A stretch of 64,000 nucleotides of DNA. It comes from Treponema sp. J25. Lineage in GTDB: Bacteria > Spirochaetota > Spirochaetia > Treponematales > Breznakiellaceae. The stretch lies in the NCBI RefSeq assembly GCF_004343725.1, contig NZ_PTQW01000005.1, positions 111,689-175,688 of the forward strand, written 5' to 3'. The notes beneath the pieces are model-generated. The model did no database searches and was not told the DNA's origin. It saw only the letters and a list, made by a program, of their open reading frames with translations. The translations under genes and the position numbers were made by a program. Shown one piece after another: positions 36,446-45,012 of this stretch (within the stretch, counting starts at the first letter, position 1; each line of letters opens with the position of its first letter).

Positions 36446-38331
36446 AAGTTCCCTCCTTTCAGCGACTCGTTCTTATTAGTATGGGGCTGCTCTGTTCTCT
36501 TGCCCTCTTTGTGGCCATAAGTCCCCTCCAGCTTACTCGTCAAAGTCCGCAAGAGGTTTCAATGTTGATAGGCCTTTCCCAGGCAAATCTTTCAGAACCC
36601 TGGCGCATCACCATGACGGAAGAAATCCGTCAGCAGGCAAAGCAGTACCCCGATATGCGGGTTATCATTACCGATGCGGTGGATTCCAGCGATCGGCAGA
36701 TTGAAGATGTGCGTCGTCTCATGGACTATGGGATTGACCTCCTTATTATTTCCCCCACGGATTCCCAGAAGCTTACTCCCATAGTAACCGAAGTGTACCA
36801 CAAAATTCCCGTGATTGTGCTCGATCGGGCGGTGGAAGGCTATGATTACACCCTGTACATCGGCCCGGATAATCAGCTTATCGGAAGAGAAACGGGCCGC
36901 TATGTTTCGGAACTTCTGGGCAGTCGGGGCGGGACCCTCTGGGAGGTGCAGGGAAGGGCGGGCTCTCCCCCCGCCATTGATAGGAGTGCTGGCCTGCGGG
37001 AAGAGATTGCCCGTCATCCCGCTATTCGGGTGCTTCAAACGGTAACCGCCGATTGGCTACGGGATCAGGCAGAAGATGCCCTCTCTACCCTGGTTCGCCG
37101 GGAACCTCTGCCAGATGTGATCGTTGCCCAGAACGATGCCATGGCCTATGGGGCCATCCTGGCCTTCCAGAAAGCGGGGCTCCCTTTGCCCCGGATCATT
37201 GGGGTCGATGGCCTTGAAGGGTCCAACGGCGGGCTTGATCTTGTGCGACGGGGGCTTCTGGCGGCCACCTTTATTTGTCCTACGGGCGGTAAAGAGGCGG
37301 TGGACTACGCCCGGGATATCCTTGCCAAAAAGTCGGGCATCCCTAAAAAGATTTACCTCCGCACCCAGCAGGTAACCGCTCAAAACATTAGCTGGGCCAT
37401 GGATCCCTATCGATCGGTGAGGAGGCCCCGTCCCCGGGAAGAACCTATTACCCTGGGTTTTGCCCAGGTGGGAAGCGAAAGCCGCTGGCGGCTTGCCAAC
37501 ACCCGTTCTATAAAAGAAGCCGCCCAGGTGGCGGGTATTCGACTCATTTTTGAGGATGGTAAGCAAAAACAGGAAAACCAAATTGCGGCGATTCGTTCCT
37601 TTATTCAGAAAAAAGTGGACATTATCGCCTTTTCTCCTATCGTAGAATCGGGCTGGGAGGAGGTCCTTTCGGAGGCTAAAGCCGCGGGGATTCCCGTGAT
37701 TCTTACTGACCGGGAGGTGGATTTAAAGGATGATACCCTCTGGGCCACCTTTATCGGTTCCGATTTTCTGGAAGAGGGACGGCGGGCCGCCCGCTGGCTC
37801 TTACAGTATATGGAAAAACATCCTACCCCGGATGGAAACGTTCATATTGTGGAACTTCAGGGTACCGTCGGGTCTGCCCCGGCCATCGACCGAAAACGGG
37901 GTTTTGAGCAAACTATCGCTCCCTACCGGAATTTTAAAATTATCCGTTCTGAGATAGCAAACTTTTATTTTGATCAAGGAAAGGCGGTGATGCGGGAAAT
38001 CCTTAAAACCGAAACTCAGCGAATTGACGCCCTGTTCGCGCATAACGATGATATGGCCCTGGGGGCTATCGAGGCCCTGGAAGAAGCGGGCCTGCGGCCA
38101 GGAAAGGATGTAATCATCGTCTCGGTGGATGCGGTAAAAGAGGCGTTCCAGGCGATGCTAAAGGGAAAACTCAATTGCACGGTCGAGTGTTCCCCCCTCC
38201 TAGGACCTCAGCTCATGAAAATCGTACGGGATTATTTTGATGGGAAGGAACTGCCGACCCGTATCATTACTTCGGAAGAAGTTTTCCCCGCAGAAACATC
38301 TCGGGCGGTAATTGCTCGAAGACGCTATTAA
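36442..38331 (+). CDS. Membrane-anchored protein with two fused periplasmic sugar-binding domains
   Basis: 629 residues. A single hydrophobic N-terminal segment (about 9-27, LVLISMGLLCSLALFVAIS) has no lipobox or obvious cleavage site, so it is probably an anchor. Binding domain 1 (about 38-318) is RbsB/TMAO-like (MLIGLSQANLSEPWR, VIVLDRAVEG, VIVAQNDAMAYGAI). A basic-proline linker (RRPRPREEP) leads to binding domain 2 (about 333-629), which closely follows the adjacent YtfQ (QKQENQI, IPVILTDR, FIGSDF, EEGRRAA, VELQGTVGSAPAIDRK all shared or nearly so). Single-domain proteins of this kind (XylFII with LytS) serve as sugar sensors for kinases. Its coupling to the kinase and regulator suggests a sensor rather than a transport role; this is inference. 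Confidence 0.85.
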   Translation: MKVPSFQRLVLISMGLLCSLALFVAISPLQLTRQSPQEVSMLIGLSQANLSEPWRITMTEEIRQQAKQYPDMRVIITDAVDSSDRQIEDVRRLMDYGIDLLIISPTDSQKLTPIVTEVYHKIPVIVLDRAVEGYDYTLYIGPDNQLIGRETGRYVSELLGSRGGTLWEVQGRAGSPPAIDRSAGLREEIARHPAIRVLQTVTADWLRDQAEDALSTLVRREPLPDVIVAQNDAMAYGAILAFQKAGLPLPRIIGVDGLEGSNGGLDLVRRGLLAATFICPTGGKEAVDYARDILAKKSGIPKKIYLRTQQVTAQNISWAMDPYRSVRRPRPREEPITLGFAQVGSESRWRLANTRSIKEAAQVAGIRLIFEDGKQKQENQIAAIRSFIQKKVDIIAFSPIVESGWEEVLSEAKAAGIPVILTDREVDLKDDTLWATFIGSDFLEEGRRAARWLLQYMEKHPTPDGNVHIVELQGTVGSAPAIDRKRGFEQTIAPYRNFKIIRSEIANFYFDQGKAVMREILKTETQRIDALFAHNDDMALGAIEALEEAGLRPGKDVIIVSVDAVKEAFQAMLKGKLNCTVECSPLLGPQLMKIVRDYFDGKELPTRIITSEEVFPAETSRAVIARRRY

Positions 38332-38427
38332 CGGTGCGGTATCGTACACAAAATAGCCGATTTGTCTAAATACAAAGCAAAAAAGGGGGAGTACCATACC
38401 CATAACCTATATCCAAAGGAGGTTGGT

Positions 38428-39387
38428 ATGGTACGAACTACCAAAATTGTGGCAGGGGCGCTGGTGCTCCTCATGGGGATTTCCTTGTCTGTGTTTGGAC
38501 AGGCAAAGAAAAAGATAGTCCTGGGCTTCTCACAGATTGGGGCCGAAAGCGAATGGCGCACCGCCAATACGGAGTCCATTAAGGCCGCTGCTGCCGCAGC
38601 GGGAATCGAACTGAAGTTCGCCGATGCCCAGCAAAAGCAGGAGAACCAGATTAAGGCGATTCGTTCCTTTATCGCTCAAAAGGTCGATGTGATTGCCTTC
38701 TCCCCGGTGGTAGAAACGGGATGGGAAACGGTTCTCCAGGAGGCTAAGCGGGCAAAGATCCCCGTTATCCTTACAGACCGGGCGGTGGATGTAAAGGATG
38801 ATAGCCTGTATACCTGCTTCATCGGATCCGACTTTGTGGAAGAGGGGCGACGGGCGGCGGTCTGGTTGTTGGGGTATCTCCATACGGACAAGCCGGTGAA
38901 CATCGTCGAACTCCAGGGCACCGTGGGATCCGCTCCGGCCATCGATCGTAAAAAAGGTTTCGAAGAAATCCTGAAACCCTTCCCCAACTATAAGATTATC
39001 CGGTCCCAGACCGGCGACTTTACCCGGGCGAAAGGTAAGGAAGTTATGGAAGCCTTCCTGAAGGCGGAAGGAAAGAACATCAACGTGCTTTTTGCCCATA
39101 ATGATGATATGGCCATTGGGGCTATTCAGGCTATTGAGGAATACGGGCTTAAGCCGGGAAAGGATATCGTTATTGTATCTATCGATGCGGTAAAGGGTGC
39201 CTTTGAGGCGATGATTGCGGGCAAGCTCAATTGTACGGTGGAATGCTCGCCCCTCTTGGGGCCCCAGCTTATGGAATTAGTCCAGGCTGTGGCGGCGGGT
39301 AAATCGGTTCCCAAGCGGATCGTAACTAACGAAGGGGTCTTCCCCGCCGAGTTTGCCGCTCAAGTGTTCCCCAGCCGTAAGTATTAA
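38428..39387 (+). CDS. ytfQ: YtfQ-type furanose/sugar-binding protein
   Basis: Periplasmic receptor of about 319 residues. The signal peptide (1 to about 23) ends SLSVFGQA. The mature part is strikingly like E. coli YtfQ, which binds galactofuranose: VLGFSQIGAES, QQKQENQIKAIRSF, GWETVLQEAKRAKIPV, VELQGTVGSAPAIDRKKGF, RSQTGDFTRAKGKEVME and AHNDDMAIGAIQAI. ATG 38428 follows AAAGGAGG; the upstream open frame to 38362 is not signal-like. It is paired with YtfR, YtfT and YjfF downstream. Ligand: a furanose sugar by homology; with pectin genes nearby, arabinofuranose is an alternative worth testing. Confidence 0.92.
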   Translation: MVRTTKIVAGALVLLMGISLSVFGQAKKKIVLGFSQIGAESEWRTANTESIKAAAAAAGIELKFADAQQKQENQIKAIRSFIAQKVDVIAFSPVVETGWETVLQEAKRAKIPVILTDRAVDVKDDSLYTCFIGSDFVEEGRRAAVWLLGYLHTDKPVNIVELQGTVGSAPAIDRKKGFEEILKPFPNYKIIRSQTGDFTRAKGKEVMEAFLKAEGKNINVLFAHNDDMAIGAIQAIEEYGLKPGKDIVIVSIDAVKGAFEAMIAGKLNCTVECSPLLGPQLMELVQAVAAGKSVPKRIVTNEGVFPAEFAAQVFPSRKY

Positions 39388-39403
39388 GGGGTAACTTCTT
39401 AAA

Positions 39404-39440
39404 AGAGGGTGTTCTGCCAAAGGGGAGGACACCCTCTCTT
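39404..39440 (+). terminator. Hairpin terminator/attenuator between ytfQ and ytfR
   Basis: An 11-bp stem (AGAGGGTGTTC at 39404-39414 with GGACACCCTCT at 39427-39437, one G-U pair) is followed by CTTTTAT. A second, weaker hairpin (CCAGG/CCTGG, about 39447-39469) precedes the ytfR ribosome-binding site. It probably reduces transcription into the ATPase and permeases relative to the binding protein. Confidence 0.75.
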
Positions 39441-39481
39441 TTATACCAGGGGCTCCCGAGGAGCCTGGGGAGGAATATGGC

Positions 39482-41071
39482 ATGGTGGTCCAACAAGAAA
39501 GTAAAGGAAAAGTAAGCCCCCCTATTCTTGAAATGAAAGATATTTCTAAGTACTTCCCCGGCGTACGGGCCTTAAGCCGGGTGAATTTTTCGCTGCGGCC
39601 GGGAGAAATCCATGCTCTTATGGGGCAGAATGGGGCCGGCAAATCAACATTGATTAAGATAATGACCGGCGTCTACCATCCCGATGGGGGAAGCATCTGG
39701 CTTGATGGTGCGAAAATAACGGTAGAATCACCGGAACATGCCGAAAGCCTTGGCATTGCCACGGTGTATCAGGAGGTAAACCTTTGTCCTAACCTGTCGG
39801 TGGCCGAAAATGTGCTTCTTGGACGGGAACCCCGCAAGGGACCCAATATCGATTGGAAAAAAATGTATGCCACGGCCCGGCAGATTTTGCAAGAAAAATT
39901 GGAGCTTACCCTGGATCCCACCGCTCCGCTCGGGAGTTATTCCCTGGCAATTCAACAGATGGTGGCCATCGCTCGAGCCTTGTGTATTCAATCTCGAATT
40001 CTTATTCTCGACGAACCCACCTCCAGTCTCGATGATACGGAGGTAGCCCGATTGTTTGTTATCTTACGGAAACTAAAACAAGAAGGGCTGGCCATTCTTT
40101 TTGTTACCCATTTTTTGGACCAGGTGTATGAAATTTCTGATGTGATTACGGTGCTCCGCAATGGGGAATACATTGGTACCCTTCCCACGAAGGACCTTCC
40201 AAAAATAGAGCTTATTAGCATGATGGTTGGCAAGGATCCCCTGGATCTGGCGGCTACCATGGCCCGAGGCGGGAAAAAAGAGGAAAGTTCGGCGGCTGCT
40301 TCCCCTGGTCCTCTCCCAGAACAGGAGTTTGTCCGGGCCGAGAATTTGGGGAAAGAAGGGTATCTCAAGCCAATCAACCTGGCCATTCAAAAAGGGGAAG
40401 TTCTGGGCCTGGCGGGTTTATTAGGTTCTGGCAGAACCGAAACGGCCAAGCTCCTTTTTGGGGCAGAACGGGCTGGGGAAGGGACAATTTTTTATCAGGA
40501 TGAACCGGTGACGATACAGCATCCCCTCGATGCCATGATGATCGGTATGGGCTTTTGTCCCGAGGATCGCAAAACCGAAGGACTCGTGGCGGATCTTTCT
40601 ATTCGGGAGAATATCATCCTGGCCCTGCAGGCAAAACGGGGGGTGTTTCGCTATCTTCCCCGGAAAACCCAGGAAGTATTGGCGGAAGAGCTAATCAAAG
40701 AACTGGGGATTAAAACCCCCGATGCGGAACGACCGGTACGAAGCCTTTCGGGGGGAAACCAGCAAAAGGTCCTCCTGGCCCGCTGGCTTGCTACGGATCC
40801 CCAGATTCTTATCCTCGATGAACCAACCCGGGGAATCGATGTGGCGGCCAAGAGCGAAATTCTCCAGCGGATCCTGGATTTAAAGAAACGGGGTATTTCG
40901 ATCGTATTTATTTCTTCCGAGTTAGAGGAAGTGGTGGCCGTCAGTGATCGGGTAGCGGTATTCAGGGACAAAAAGAAGATTGGAGAAATCCGCGGAGCCC
41001 AGATCCAGGAACACACTATTATGCGGCTTATTGCCCAGGGAGAAACGGAACATGCCACAGAAACATCGTAG
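39482..41071 (+). CDS. ytfR: Sugar ABC transporter ATPase, two-domain YtfR type
   Basis: 529 residues with two fused nucleotide-binding domains, as in CUT2 importers. Domain 1 has Walker A GQNGAGKST, signature replaced by LGSYSLAIQQMVAIA, and Walker B ILILDEPTSSLDD. Domain 2 has a degenerate Walker A GLLGSGRTE, signature SLSGGNQQK and ILILDEPTRGIDVAAK. This asymmetry is normal for the family. ATG 39482 follows GGGGAGG. It overlaps ytfT by 20 bp. Confidence 0.95.
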   Translation: MVVQQESKGKVSPPILEMKDISKYFPGVRALSRVNFSLRPGEIHALMGQNGAGKSTLIKIMTGVYHPDGGSIWLDGAKITVESPEHAESLGIATVYQEVNLCPNLSVAENVLLGREPRKGPNIDWKKMYATARQILQEKLELTLDPTAPLGSYSLAIQQMVAIARALCIQSRILILDEPTSSLDDTEVARLFVILRKLKQEGLAILFVTHFLDQVYEISDVITVLRNGEYIGTLPTKDLPKIELISMMVGKDPLDLAATMARGGKKEESSAAASPGPLPEQEFVRAENLGKEGYLKPINLAIQKGEVLGLAGLLGSGRTETAKLLFGAERAGEGTIFYQDEPVTIQHPLDAMMIGMGFCPEDRKTEGLVADLSIRENIILALQAKRGVFRYLPRKTQEVLAEELIKELGIKTPDAERPVRSLSGGNQQKVLLARWLATDPQILILDEPTRGIDVAAKSEILQRILDLKKRGISIVFISSELEEVVAVSDRVAVFRDKKKIGEIRGAQIQEHTIMRLIAQGETEHATETS

Positions 41072-42113
41072 ATTAACCGAAGCTGCTTTGTTTTGGCCCC
41101 TCTGTGTATTGGTACTCCTTATCGTGGTGAATATTTTTTTAACCCGGGGCTTTTTGACTATTGAATGGAAGGATGGTCGCTTTTCAGGGATCATCGTGGA
41201 TATTCTGAATCGATCCACCTACATTGGCATTATTTCTGTGGGACTCACCTTAGTCATTGCCACCGGTGGTATTGATATCTCCGTTGGTTCGGTGGTAGCC
41301 ATTTCAGGGGCTATTGCGGCCTACCTTATTGGGGGAGAGCTCATCCTCCAGGGTTCAGAACAGGTACTGGTAACCCGTACTCCCATGGGGGTAGCCATTG
41401 TGATGGCCCTCCTGATTTCGACGGTAATCGGTTTGTGGAACGGATTTCTTGTGTCCCGCTTACGGATTCAACCTATTGTGGCGACCCTGGTCCTTATGGT
41501 TGCTGGCCGGGGGATTGCTCAATTAATCACCAATGGCCAGATTATCACCATCTATTATAAACCCTATTATTTTATTGGGAATGGCACCCTCCTGGGTATA
41601 CCCTTCTCTCTGTATATCCTTGCCTTTGTGCTGGGAGTGGTGGTTCTTGTGACCAGAAAAACAGCCCTGGGGCTCTTTATCGAGGCAATTGGTTCCAACC
41701 GTACGGCCAGTCGCTATTCGGGAATTCGGGAAGAACGAATTCTGTTGTGGTCCTATGCCTTCTGTTCCTTCTGTGCGGGGGTTTCGGGTTTGCTGGTGAG
41801 TTCTAATGTAAAGAGCGCCGATGGGAACAACGCGGGAGATCTCTTTGACCTGGATGCTATTTTAGCGGTGGTGATTGGTGGTACCTCCCTCAATGGGGGA
41901 AAATTTAACCTTGCCGGTTCAGTCCTGGGGGCGATTATTATCCAGACCCTTACCACCACTATCTATTCGATTGGCGTGCCGCCTCAGGTAAATCTTGTCA
42001 TAAAATCGGTGGTGGTGTTTCTTGTTTCTATGATTCAATCAGAAAATTTCCGTTCTTTGTTCCGGGGAGGATCCCGCCGGTTGGTACAACTTACGACAAG
42101 GAGCGGCATATGA
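41052..42113 (+). CDS. ytfT: Sugar ABC transporter permease, YtfT type
   Basis: CUT2 permease of about 353 residues. It starts at ATG 41052 inside the ytfR 3' end, after GGGAG. It shows about eight to ten hydrophobic helices, the family motif ATGGIDISVGSVVAISG, and GLWNGFLVSRLRIQPIVATL and VIGGTSLNGGKFNLAGSVLGA. The opening LTEAALFWPLCVLVLLIVVN is typical for YtfT. Its stop overlaps a 43-codon ORF by 4 bp instead of running straight to yjfF. Confidence 0.94.
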   Translation: MPQKHRRLTEAALFWPLCVLVLLIVVNIFLTRGFLTIEWKDGRFSGIIVDILNRSTYIGIISVGLTLVIATGGIDISVGSVVAISGAIAAYLIGGELILQGSEQVLVTRTPMGVAIVMALLISTVIGLWNGFLVSRLRIQPIVATLVLMVAGRGIAQLITNGQIITIYYKPYYFIGNGTLLGIPFSLYILAFVLGVVVLVTRKTALGLFIEAIGSNRTASRYSGIREERILLWSYAFCSFCAGVSGLLVSSNVKSADGNNAGDLFDLDAILAVVIGGTSLNGGKFNLAGSVLGAIIIQTLTTTIYSIGVPPQVNLVIKSVVVFLVSMIQSENFRSLFRGGSRRLVQLTTRSGI

Positions 42114-42241
42114 AAAGAAATCATATAAGTTCTGGACAGCCTTTATGGCGCGGGAGTCAGAAAAAGTTTCAAGAGAAAATCGATGAAAAATGGCCGGCTC
42201 CCCGGTGGATAGCCGCTTTTTTGAGGGGGGTGCACCCATGA
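42110..42241 (+). CDS. Small coupled ORF between ytfT and yjfF, 43 residues
   Basis: Not previously obvious because of its size. ATG 42110 follows AAGGAG with 6-nt spacing, and its ATGA overlaps the ytfT stop. Its own stop TGA at 42239-42241 overlaps the yjfF ATG (42238), again as ATGA. It fills the whole ytfT-yjfF gap. The product begins MKRNHISSGQPLWRGSQKK, is basic and Trp-rich (three Trp), and ends AAFLRGVHP. It has no strong membrane helix and no family I recognise. Double ATGA coupling plus a good ribosome-binding site argue that it is translated; it could be a small transporter accessory peptide or simply a coupling leader for yjfF. Confidence 0.6.
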   Translation: MKRNHISSGQPLWRGSQKKFQEKIDEKWPAPRWIAAFLRGVHP

Positions 42242-43245
42242 AACATAAGAATCTTCCCCTCCTTATTACGCTTGGTCTTTTTATCGTGATGTATGGGGCC
42301 GGGTCTCTGGCATACTCCAACTTTTTTTCCCTTCAGGTGTTTATCAATCTTTTTATTGATAATGCCTTTCTCGGTATCGCTGCGGTGGGGATGACCTTTG
42401 TGATTATTTCGGGGGGTATCGATTTGTCGGTGGGGTCCGTGGTGGCCCTAACCACCATGCTTTCGGCGGACCTATTACAGAAAGGTTTTTCTCCTACCCT
42501 GGTTATTCCTCTGGTATTGCTTGCTTCCAGTGCAATCGGTGCCTTTCAGGGAATCATGATCCAGTATTTTAAGATTCAGCCCTTCATTGCTACCCTGGCG
42601 GGGATGTTCTTTGCCCGTGGGGCCTGCTACTTAATCAGTATTGATACCATCAATATAGAAAATGAATGGTACCGAACCGTAAGTATGGCCGCTCTGGAAC
42701 TGCCGACGGGGGATTTTATTTCGGTAAATGTGTTCATTTTTGTGTTCTGGGCTCTGCTGGGATGGTGGCTTCTCCGATATACCCGGTTTGGTAGAACCGT
42801 CTACGCGATTGGTGGCTCTGAGCAGTCGGCCCTGCTCATGGGGCTTCCGGTGCCTCGAACAAAGGTGCTGATATATACGTTTAACGGCCTCTGTTCGGGC
42901 CTCGCGGGAGTGGTTTTTACCTTCTACATGCTTTCGGGGTATGCCCTCCATTGTAAGGATCTCCATCTTGATGCCATTGCTGCCGTTGTTATGGGAGGAA
43001 CCTTGCTTACCGGTGGGGTAGGGTCTATCGAAGGTTCTATCGTGGGGGTCCTTATTCTGGGGACTATCCAGACCATCATCAATTTCCAGGGAACCTTAAG
43101 TTCCTGGTGGACCCGTATCGTAGTGGGAATTCTTATTTTCGTGTTTATTTTCTTACAAAGCCTGTTGAACCGGCGTACCCCGGAAAAACTGAAAGCAAGA
43201 AGTGCCACAAAGAATTCTGTGAATCCTTCTCTCCGTAAAACTTAA
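42238..43245 (+). CDS. yjfF: Sugar ABC transporter permease, YjfF type
   Basis: Second CUT2 permease, about 335 residues. ATG 42238 follows GAGGGGGG and overlaps the stop of the 43-residue ORF. It opens NLPLLITLGLFIVMYGAGSL, with the YjfF/CUT2 motif ISGGIDLSVGSVVALTT, IQPFIATLAGMFFARG, and the late VMGGTLLTGGVGSIEGS. The C-terminus NRRTPEKLKAR is cytoplasmic. It completes a YtfQRT-YjfF importer, the last gene before a terminator. Confidence 0.94.
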   Translation: MKHKNLPLLITLGLFIVMYGAGSLAYSNFFSLQVFINLFIDNAFLGIAAVGMTFVIISGGIDLSVGSVVALTTMLSADLLQKGFSPTLVIPLVLLASSAIGAFQGIMIQYFKIQPFIATLAGMFFARGACYLISIDTINIENEWYRTVSMAALELPTGDFISVNVFIFVFWALLGWWLLRYTRFGRTVYAIGGSEQSALLMGLPVPRTKVLIYTFNGLCSGLAGVVFTFYMLSGYALHCKDLHLDAIAAVVMGGTLLTGGVGSIEGSIVGVLILGTIQTIINFQGTLSSWWTRIVVGILIFVFIFLQSLLNRRTPEKLKARSATKNSVNPSLRKT

Positions 43246-43261
43246 TTAAAAAAGAACCCTC

Positions 43262-43291
43262 AAAAGGGCCCCGGAAGGGGCCTTTTTTATT
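43262..43291 (+). terminator. Terminator after yjfF
   Basis: AAAAGGG-CCCC pairs across a GGAA loop with GGGG-CC-TTTTTT (one bulged G), ending in a six-T run at about 43283-43288. It closes the sensor/transporter operon. Confidence 0.75.
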
Positions 43292-43386
43292 TGTGGGGAT
43301 TCCTCCCGGTCCCCTCAGAAAGGGGAGCTATTAGGGGAACTCCAGCCTGGGATTATTAGCGAGCCTTTCTTGAGGGCTTAATTCAT

Positions 43387-43430
43387 CACCTCGTCATACG
43401 AGAAAGCTTAGGGCCTGCGGGGAAGGGGAA
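43387..43430 (+). repeat. 44-bp direct repeat, left copy (fragment of lacI 3' end)
   Basis: Identical over 44 bp to 47828-47871 inside the lacI gene at 46847-47884. In frame it reads HLVIRESLGPAGKG, the LacI C-terminus, followed by KN and a stop. The upstream bases do not resemble lacI by eye and contain stops. It lies 15 bp before the promoter of the next operon. Confidence 0.95.
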
Positions 43431-43445
43431 AAATTAATTTTTAGT

Positions 43446-43474
43446 TTGACAGCTTTATCTTCCAATGGTACAAT
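43446..43474 (+). promoter_or_regulatory. Sigma-70-type promoter of the LacI-controlled sugar operon
   Basis: Perfect TTGACA (43446-43451), exactly 17 bp, then TACAAT (43469-43474). The start of transcription is expected near 43481, directly at the operator palindrome. Confidence 0.85.
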
Positions 43475-43482
43475 TTTTAGTA

Positions 43483-43496
43483 GTTACGCGCGTAAC
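43483..43496 (+). promoter_or_regulatory. LacI-family operator
   Basis: The perfect 14-bp palindrome GTTACGCGCGTAAC has the central CG usual for LacI-family sites. It lies just downstream of the expected start site, so binding would block initiation. The LacI gene at the end of the same operon is the natural ligand-responsive repressor. Confidence 0.8.
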
Positions 43497-43529
43497 CACA
43501 ATAAAAATCCTACCAAGAGGAGGTTAGGT

Positions 43530-44828
43530 ATGAAACGAAGTATTCTTTGGGGTATAGCTGTACTTGCATGGATGACTCTTATTAACTGTGGAGGGGCAAA
43601 ACCTGCCCAAGTAAAAGGTAAGATTACGGTTTGGTGTTGGGATCCTAATTTTAATGGTTATTCTATGCAGAAAGCCGCAGAAGTGTACAAAAAAATTAAT
43701 CCCGATGTAACTGTAGAAATTGTGGATATCCCAGAAAACATCGAAGGAAAGATAGAAGCGGGACTTCAGGCTGGTGGGGCAGGATTGCCGGACATTGCCT
43801 TGTTCCAAGATTTTGTTATTGAGCGTTTTATCCAAAACTATCCCGGTGCTTTTGTAGACCTCAAAGCAGAGGGGGTAGATTACAGTAAATTTGCCCAGTA
43901 CAAATTGGGACCCATGACCGAAGGTGATAAAATTTACGGAATTCCCTTTGATACGGGAAGTACCGGCTTTTTTGTGCGGGCTGATATGTTGCAAGCTGCA
44001 GGACTCAATCCTGATGATTACCAGAAAAACATGACCTGGTCTGAGATAATTGAGTTAGGAGAAAAGGTTAAAGCAAAAATAGGCAAGCCCTTTATTGCCT
44101 ATGATACCACGGTGTTTGATTTTCTCAGGATTATGGTCCAATCGACAGGTACTCAGTTCTTTAATGAGGATGGTTCGGTAAATTTTACTTCCCCCGCTAT
44201 GCTTAAATCAATCGAATATCTCAAAACTATGCACCAAAAAGGGCTTCTTTATATGACCGAGGGATGGAACAATTGGATTGCAGCTTTTAATGGGGGAGAG
44301 GCAGCGGGCATGCTTACGGCAATCTGGATTATTGGTACTTTAAAATCCCAGCCCCAGAATGCAGGAAAATGGATGGTAATTCCAACTCCCCTTGTGGAAG
44401 GAGTTCCGGGTGCTCAAAATGCATCGAACAATGGGGGATCTAGCTGGTATGTGTTTACAAAGGCGCCTAATAAGGTCGCGGCTATTGATTTTTTGAAAAA
44501 AGCCTGGGCAACGGAATCTCCAGAGGTGCTTGAGTTTTACAATACCATACTTAAAGGGGCAGGAGCTATGGGAACTTTCTTACCATCCCGTAATGGTTCC
44601 AATTATACTGCCCCCGACGAATTCTTCTATAAAAATCAAGCGGTTTACAAAGATTTTGCTACCTGGATGGAAAACGTACCTTCCCTTCGCTATACCCCTA
44701 ACTATGTAGCTATGCGGGGAGCTGTGAATAACGCCCTGAACAAAATGTTTAATGGCCAGTTAAAAACCCCTGAAGAAGTTGCGAAAGCCGCGCTTGAAGA
44801 ATACAAACAGGTAACAGGGAATCAGTAA
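43530..44828 (+). CDS. Sugar ABC transporter substrate-binding lipoprotein
   Basis: Extracellular solute-binding protein family 1, about 432 residues. The lipobox is LINC (Cys at about 20). The mature part opens with GKITVWCWDPNFNGYSM and holds GLPDIALFQDFVIERF, FDTGSTGFFVRADML and GGSSWYVFTKAPNKVAA. It is the only binding protein among the three CUT1 systems here with a lipobox Cys. ATG 43530 follows AGAGGAGG. It is first gene of a LacI-controlled cassette; no enzyme gene accompanies it, so the sugar cannot be guessed. Confidence 0.93.
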   Translation: MKRSILWGIAVLAWMTLINCGGAKPAQVKGKITVWCWDPNFNGYSMQKAAEVYKKINPDVTVEIVDIPENIEGKIEAGLQAGGAGLPDIALFQDFVIERFIQNYPGAFVDLKAEGVDYSKFAQYKLGPMTEGDKIYGIPFDTGSTGFFVRADMLQAAGLNPDDYQKNMTWSEIIELGEKVKAKIGKPFIAYDTTVFDFLRIMVQSTGTQFFNEDGSVNFTSPAMLKSIEYLKTMHQKGLLYMTEGWNNWIAAFNGGEAAGMLTAIWIIGTLKSQPQNAGKWMVIPTPLVEGVPGAQNASNNGGSSWYVFTKAPNKVAAIDFLKKAWATESPEVLEFYNTILKGAGAMGTFLPSRNGSNYTAPDEFFYKNQAVYKDFATWMENVPSLRYTPNYVAMRGAVNNALNKMFNGQLKTPEEVAKAALEEYKQVTGNQ

Positions 44829-44843
44829 AAAGAGAACAATTGG

Positions 44844-44875
44844 GGGCCTGCAACCCATAGGAGGGGTGCAGGCCC
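44844..44875 (+). terminator. Intercistronic hairpin after the binding-protein gene
   Basis: GGGCCTGCA (44844-44852) pairs perfectly with TGCAGGCCC (44867-44875), extended by ACCC/GGGG pairing. There is no T-run after it, so mRNA processing or stabilisation of the binding-protein transcript is more likely than full termination. Confidence 0.6.
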
Positions 44876-45012
44876 TAATAAACTGTGATGATGGAGCCAT
44901 ATGAACGACTTTGCTTGTACCTGTGTGATATGAAACTGAAAAAATAGCAAAAGATCTAAAAAGATGGGAAGAAGTATCTTAAAAATATTAGGAAAGAAAG
45001 AAGGAGGTTCCG

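Noticed and set aside
43330..43386. Longer lacI pseudogene left of the 44-bp repeat
   Set aside because: The frame upstream meets a stop at about 43357 and does not align with LacI by eye beyond the repeat.
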